The notes beneath the pieces are model-generated. The model saw nothing but the letters and a program-made list of their open reading frames with translations, was not told the DNA's origin and did not search any database. A stretch of DNA of 64,000 nucleotides from Glandiceps talaboti (Eukaryota > Hemichordata > Enteropneusta > Spengelidae): NCBI RefSeq assembly GCF_964340395.1, contig NC_135553.1, positions 17,226,501 to 17,290,500 of the forward strand. The letters run 5' to 3'. Every line of letters begins with the position of its first letter. Within the stretch, counting starts at the first letter, position 1. Position numbers and translations under genes: made by a program. Below, in pieces: positions 21,691-64,000 of this stretch.

Positions 21691-22969
21691 TCCAGTGTTT
21701 TATTCTCCCGGTGTATTCCTACTTTGAATCAGAGTGAGTCATACTACGCTGCACAAAATGCATCTGTTGAAAGGAGTGCGATCAAGTGTGGAAGGGATAT
21801 ACATAAACTTTCAATGGAAGTGAACTTAGGTTTGTCGTAAAACAATTGGTTCATCTACGGAATTCGTTATCATAATTGACAAAACACTTAACTCAGATAC
21901 TTTTTACTACACAACAAATCAGCTGTGATGAAACTGTTGAGTTTCATCACACTACAGATTGCTTTCATAATCTTAAAAGTTTGATCTTTGGATGCAAGCA
22001 AATAAAGAGTCAATTTATATAGGCACTCTGTTGAAGCACTCAACATTTCTCGTTCGCAATGGTTGGCTGACAAAGTCAGTTGCATAATTTGTCCACTTAC
22101 TGCAAGTATTGAAAAGGTAGAGAGATTCTTTGATGGTTGATACAAACTTGGATCAAATTTTAAGTAGTCCTTTTCAACCCTGGGTCATTCCTATCCAAAA
22201 TTTGTGGGTTTTTTTTTTTTTTTTAAAGGAAAGCTCAGTGTTATTCCAGAGAAAGACTAACTGTGTATACACCATTAGCCTTTGGAACAAAACTTTGATG
22301 AAGTAATATCGTTTCCTATTCCTCAAACTTGAAATTATAAGTGCATAACTTCTGTCATTACAAATATTATCTACATGACAGCCTTTTCATCTTCAAAACC
22401 TATACACTTTTACTGCAAGGGTTCAATCCCTTGCTTGAAAACAATGGCGCAACACCATATGAGGTTAACGCCTACTTTGTCCTGTTTTCAAAGCTCAAGT
22501 CACCCCCATTTCCCAATCAACTACCAGTTGAAAATTATCGAGTGAAACCACAGGATAGGAGTAAAATGGGTTTATACCAACGCTGTCTATTCTTTGGAGA
22601 TTGGATATCTTCATTTCCCTCTTAAATGAGGCTAGTCCAACAGTTGAAAACTACTTGACGACACAGTAAGAAATGTGGTCAACCACGTCTTTGGAGACCT
22701 CAAACAGAAAAAGGAGAGTTTTCATCAATTCTTACCCAACAAGTTTCTGTGTTGAAGTGACTTGAAGCACAGGGATCTGGAAAAATGTACCAAGATCTTT
22801 CTTGGAATATGTCACTTGATATTTTCCTACAAAGAGTACGGTACCATAGCTTGTTTGGGGGAAAAAGAGAAGCTATCATGGTTATTTCAGTTCCTTACTT
22901 GTTGCAAGAGGTTAAGTTGGACTGTTTTAATTCTCTACAAGGTTAATACTGCAGAGGACCATAAACTGA
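21691..22969. other. Intergenic or SMURF 3'UTR, no gene seen
   Basis: On the minus strand this lies 0.7-2 kb downstream of the SMURF stop codon and could be in a long 3'UTR. I could not place a convincing polyadenylation signal. No other coding signal. Confidence 0.5.
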
Positions 22970-23285
22970 CCAGTGGAGTCTATTTGACGACATCTGATAT
23001 GCTGTGCTATGCAGTGCAGTCCAGCCAGTAGTCATTTACAATAACTAAGTCACTGAACAGTGAAGCGTATGTACATGGCGTGATATGCTGTGCTTTGCAC
23101 CACAGTTTGCCCGCACTCATTTGTAGCTCAGTCACTGATCAGTGCAGTGTATTTACAACATGTGATATGCTGCGCTATGCATCATCGGTCAGGGCTCGCA
23201 GTCTATAGTACCCTAGTCACTGATCAGTGCAGTGTATTTACAACATGTGATATGCTGCGCTATGCAACACAGTAGCTCAGTCAAT
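22970..23285. repeat. Tandem repeat, ~82-87 bp unit, four copies
   Basis: The phrase GATATGCTG recurs at about 22995, 23082, 23164 and 23249. Each is followed by a CTATGCA-like phrase and by TAGTCACTGATCAGTGCAGT. It lies about 360 bp downstream of the SMURF stop, so it may be transcribed in the 3'UTR. Confidence 0.8.
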
Positions 23286-23643
23286 TTTACAAGGTCCATC
23301 CATCTAGAGATGAATCATCTACTGGCCATTGCAAATAAATAAGTGTAAGCATCAGCCAGTATTTGTTAGTACACAACATCAGTCTTTTTAAAGTTAAGTT
23401 CTCTCTCTATATTTACAAAAGTTCAGGGTCATGTATTTCATCTCCAGATTTGTTCTGCATATACTGGAAATATATTGAGTCTCTTGTCAGAAGATATCAT
23501 CAGGAGCAGATTCACTTGTTCTGTCATCATGTCTCTAAACCTATTTACAATCTCACAGGTACTGTTCATATCGTGAAATGTCTAATCGTCAATATATCAA
23601 TTTGTTGGCTGCATTGTTGGCTGGGTGGCATGTTTTTTTTTTC

Positions 23644-60726
<37,083 letters not shown>

Positions 60727-63700
60727 CTGCAAAAAGGAAAAAAAAAAGAAGAAATTTAATATGTTATCTATTTACACATTCAAAGTGAGAACTAGATTGA
60801 TCTATAAATGTGTTGTGTGTGTATCTCTCATCTTCTCTATTTACACAGTAAACAACCTCAGATAGATTGTGTGATGTACCACAGCATTCCTGGTGATCAC
60901 ATTACATTAGTGGGGTTTGACAAAACATGATTTGCAATAATGTCGAGTTTGATTGTCTTGATCTTTGATTTTTCAGTTTAGTAGCCAGAATACACATATT
61001 TATATGCCCAATGGTGGAAGAGCTGTTTCTTAGAATAGAAGGGTAGGTATAGGAACATGAGGAGACTCGGGTGTGTCAGTAGACATTCTTGACAACATTT
61101 TACTGACATACATGTACACCCCCTTACATGTGAATGTAAATGTCAAGGAGGAAATGATATGCCAATCTGTATTTTTTCTGGAGATTCATCAAGTTGTAAG
61201 CAACATGTATATCAAAGGTGAAAACAACATCAAAATTTGAAGGCATATGATAAAGTGGACCAGCATATTTGACAGTATGCTACATGTGTATTCCATATTT
61301 GGAACCAGAACTGTGGCATGGACATATACAGAAAATTATCACATGGATATGAACATGTTCTTTTTTCTACCAATCGCACACAAACATGCCACTCCAGATT
61401 TGAAATATAGCACATCTTTGATATAGTTTCATTATAACCAACATCTTTCTAGGTACAATATTCCATATGTGGACATACAAGTACTGTCCCATGAATGTGA
61501 ACATGAACCCTATAGACACAAACATTAGTTATCAGATGTGCAATATAGCATATCCAGTAACCTTGTTTGTATAAAGTTGTTCTCTAATGTTTTAACATTT
61601 TTGACATTCATTATGCCATCAACTTATCAGAAATGATTTCTTTGTGTAACTAAGTATCGAATTTCAAAATATCAGTCTATGTATCATTGCAAATACAGAG
61701 CAAGGAAAAGCATACAGCATATCTCTTTATGTTTTTTTATACTCTGCAAGACAGAAATGATCAAATGTAGCCAATTTCTAGCTATATGTCACACATCCAG
61801 CCATACATTGGTATGCCAACAAGGTGAAATGTCTGGGGGGAGAACTGTAGACTTTACATGCTTGCAGATCATACAAAAATTCTAGTATGTAAATGACACC
61901 GCTCTCCCTCCAGTTGGATCTTGTTGTCATAGCAACAACATTTTGTCTCTATCAAGTTCAAGAACTGGAAATATATCAGACAGGTTTTGTGATGGATAGG
62001 TCTTTGATAGGATTGCATACACAATGATACTAGCTTGCCAGACACACAGATACCTTGATTTTGATGTCTTGATACCTAGTATTCTTTTACAGATGCTGCA
62101 GAGTGAGCTGTTATCACTATGCCAACACAGTATCCTGTTATCCTACTGGCATAGTGTCAGACACATGTACAATTTATATATAGCATAAAACTATTATAAA
62201 TCAATTAATATTCACATTTATAAATATAACGATTCAAGAATATAGTGTAGTGAAGATTTTACCTTGCTTTTCAGACTATCAGTTTATAGTCAGTCAATTA
62301 AATCAACTGCAAAGTACACCATGAAGGACAAACCCATGAAATGTAATGGTCATTTTACAGTGACCTGGCAGGGACAAATCAACACACACACACACACACT
62401 ATCAACTTTGTCCATACAAACAATGAAAACACTTCACTCACAGCCACACAAACACAAAGGAAAGAATTTCAATCCCTAACCAAACATCATAAACAGTACA
62501 AGACTAGTCAGTTTATGTTGACATTGATGAAACACATGTGGTATACAAAGTGACTGCTAGGAATACAAAGTGACTGACTGGACAGTACAGGGACAAACCC
62601 AGAATCGAGTCTGGCTTCCTGGGGTATGTGACCATCTCTCTGACTGAGAAAACACAGAAGAGTACACAAGAATCAACAAGATGGTGCTAAAACAGCATTG
62701 CTACTCAGCTAGTATATCAGTCTTGCTTCCAGATTGAATTTCCTTGGCTACTGAGTATGTTTCTTTAATGGTATGAAGATAGCAAGGTTAGATACACAGA
62801 GACTAGCACACAAGTGGACAAACACTACTATACATGTATTTTTTTAGAACCCGGCCAAAATAACATATCCTTCACGTCATACAAGCATACAAACAGAGTA
62901 CCACGTACTTGTATTTTTTAGAACCTGGCCAGAATGACACATCCTTGCCAGTTGCAGCTGACATGTCATGTCTGTAATGGATGGGACTGAAAGAGTTTTC
63001 ACCTTACACAGTAAACACAGTTAAACTCCACTTCAAAAGTAGGTTATTATTTGAACCACACAGACAATAAAGAAAATACCACAGCATAGATAAGCATGTC
63101 CAGTTCACTTGAAGAGAGACATATGTCTGAGAGGGGAAGTGGGCAGACTGGTGAACTAACTGGGTGTTTCCTGCCATGCACTTTATCTACAGGAAGCAGG
63201 GAGGATGCTCCCAAGGTTACCAGAGTTGGTGATGTGGAACTTTCACCCACAATGCAAACAATGCACAAAAAGATGTGTTGATAGGTCTGGGGTGATACAC
63301 AGGCAATGAATGTTAAATGGTGAATAAACTAGAATACCAGTCCACTCAATGTGACTACATAATTCTTGATGTCCCTTGCCAATGGCTAGACTAGTATCTC
63401 GCTATGAAACCACTCAGAATAACAACACTTGACTGGAAATACTCCAATGTATTTCTACAAATAATAATGGTGTGAGTAATTCGTCCATCCTATGTTAATG
63501 CTTGTCAGTGAGTGTGGCAACCTAAGCAAATCTACAATCCAGTCATACTGGTACTACTACATATACAGGATATTACAAGTGAAAGAACATGAATAAATTA
63601 TTTGGTCCCAACCCCATGAAAGTCTCCCACCATAATAACCCATAATTTACATCTGAATTGAGATTTCATGTTGACGACCTTCATGAATTCATAGTCATAG

Positions 63701-64000
63701 CACAGGGCCCCTGATGTTTTTTATGAGTATGCAGAATACAGCTGACCATTTGTCTATTTTAGGGCTATGCGAGTCAAATACCACAATCTACCAGGTCAAG
63801 TTTTGAATACATCAATGATCATCATGGTTTACATACCGATTTTGTATTTTAAACAACTTATCAGTCTGTTTTTATCTTTGTAATATTATTAGCATGCCAT
63901 GTTAATTACTACTTTTACCTGCAGCTACAATATCTATAAGTATGAGTCATCTATTTTCTGTCTGTCTGGACATTTTGCACACAAGACAATGCTACTACGT
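60727..64000 (-). other. Upstream intron or 5' region of SMURF
   Basis: Expected to be intron leading to the exon with the start codon. I looked for a minus-strand exon ending in a VKLRLT-like sequence with a phase-1 donor and found none. A short direct repeat (TTTTTTAGAACCCGGCCAAA and a similar copy) occurs at 62839 and 62916. No other gene seen. Confidence 0.6.

Noticed and set aside
22341-22625. 94-codon plus-strand frame near the SMURF 3' end
   Set aside because: No recognisable domain and no similar copy; could be antisense to the 3'UTR, but unsupported.
63800-63850. Possible missing first SMURF exon ending at a GTATGT donor near 63834
   Set aside because: Phase would fit, but the encoded residues do not resemble the VKLRLTV start of the C2 domain.

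Overview
This is a window of animal nuclear DNA. Protein genes are split by GT-AG introns, intergenic and intronic DNA is AT-rich, and there are many microsatellites, minisatellites, small inverted-repeat elements and remnants of retroelements. The protein matches and the Penelope-like and LINE remnants suit an invertebrate metazoan, probably a marine deuterostome such as a lancelet or hemichordate. I cannot fix the species from sequence alone.

Left part (about 1-15 kb): a tandem segmental duplication carrying PLP-dependent aminotransferase-fold genes of the ACC synthase-like (ACCS) family, all on the minus strand. Two intact, intronless 433-codon copies lie at 2980-4281 and 13511-14812. Downstream of each is a short N-terminal fragment of a third ACCS-like gene (489-734 and 10660-10903; the second is frameshifted). 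The two intact genes are nearly identical from codon 157 to the stop and through about 3 kb of 3' flank, yet clearly different paralogs before codon 157. This suggests gene conversion or unequal exchange with an edge inside the coding sequence. The glutamate of the ENxL motif of ACC synthases is Gly or Ser in both, so true ACC synthase activity is doubtful.

Middle (about 15-23.6 kb): no host gene recognised. It holds hairpins, a near-perfect palindromic MITE, a decayed LINE 3' end (17.69-18.24 kb), a decayed Penelope-like element with a GIY-YIG tail (18.42-19.22 kb), and a small tandem array.

Right part (23.6-64 kb): one large minus-strand gene, a SMURF-type HECT E3 ubiquitin ligase (SMURF1/2 orthologue). 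Fourteen coding exons were placed by hand, with consistent splice phases, from the start of the C2 domain (60726) to the stop (23644). They encode 768 residues: C2, three WW domains and HECT. Only the first ~16 codons are not found and probably lie beyond the window. Its introns hold almost all the other structure: arrays of 81, 50 and 47 bp units, very long (GTAT)n and (CATA)n tracts, two hAT-like elements, several MITE families and a tRNA-like SINE head.

No CRISPR array, operon, rRNA or prokaryotic feature is present. I found no clearly new molecular system. The strongest points for follow-up are the mosaic ACCS pair, the element with iterated inverted ends at 6767-7434, and the three-copy palindromic repeat family in SMURF intron 3.
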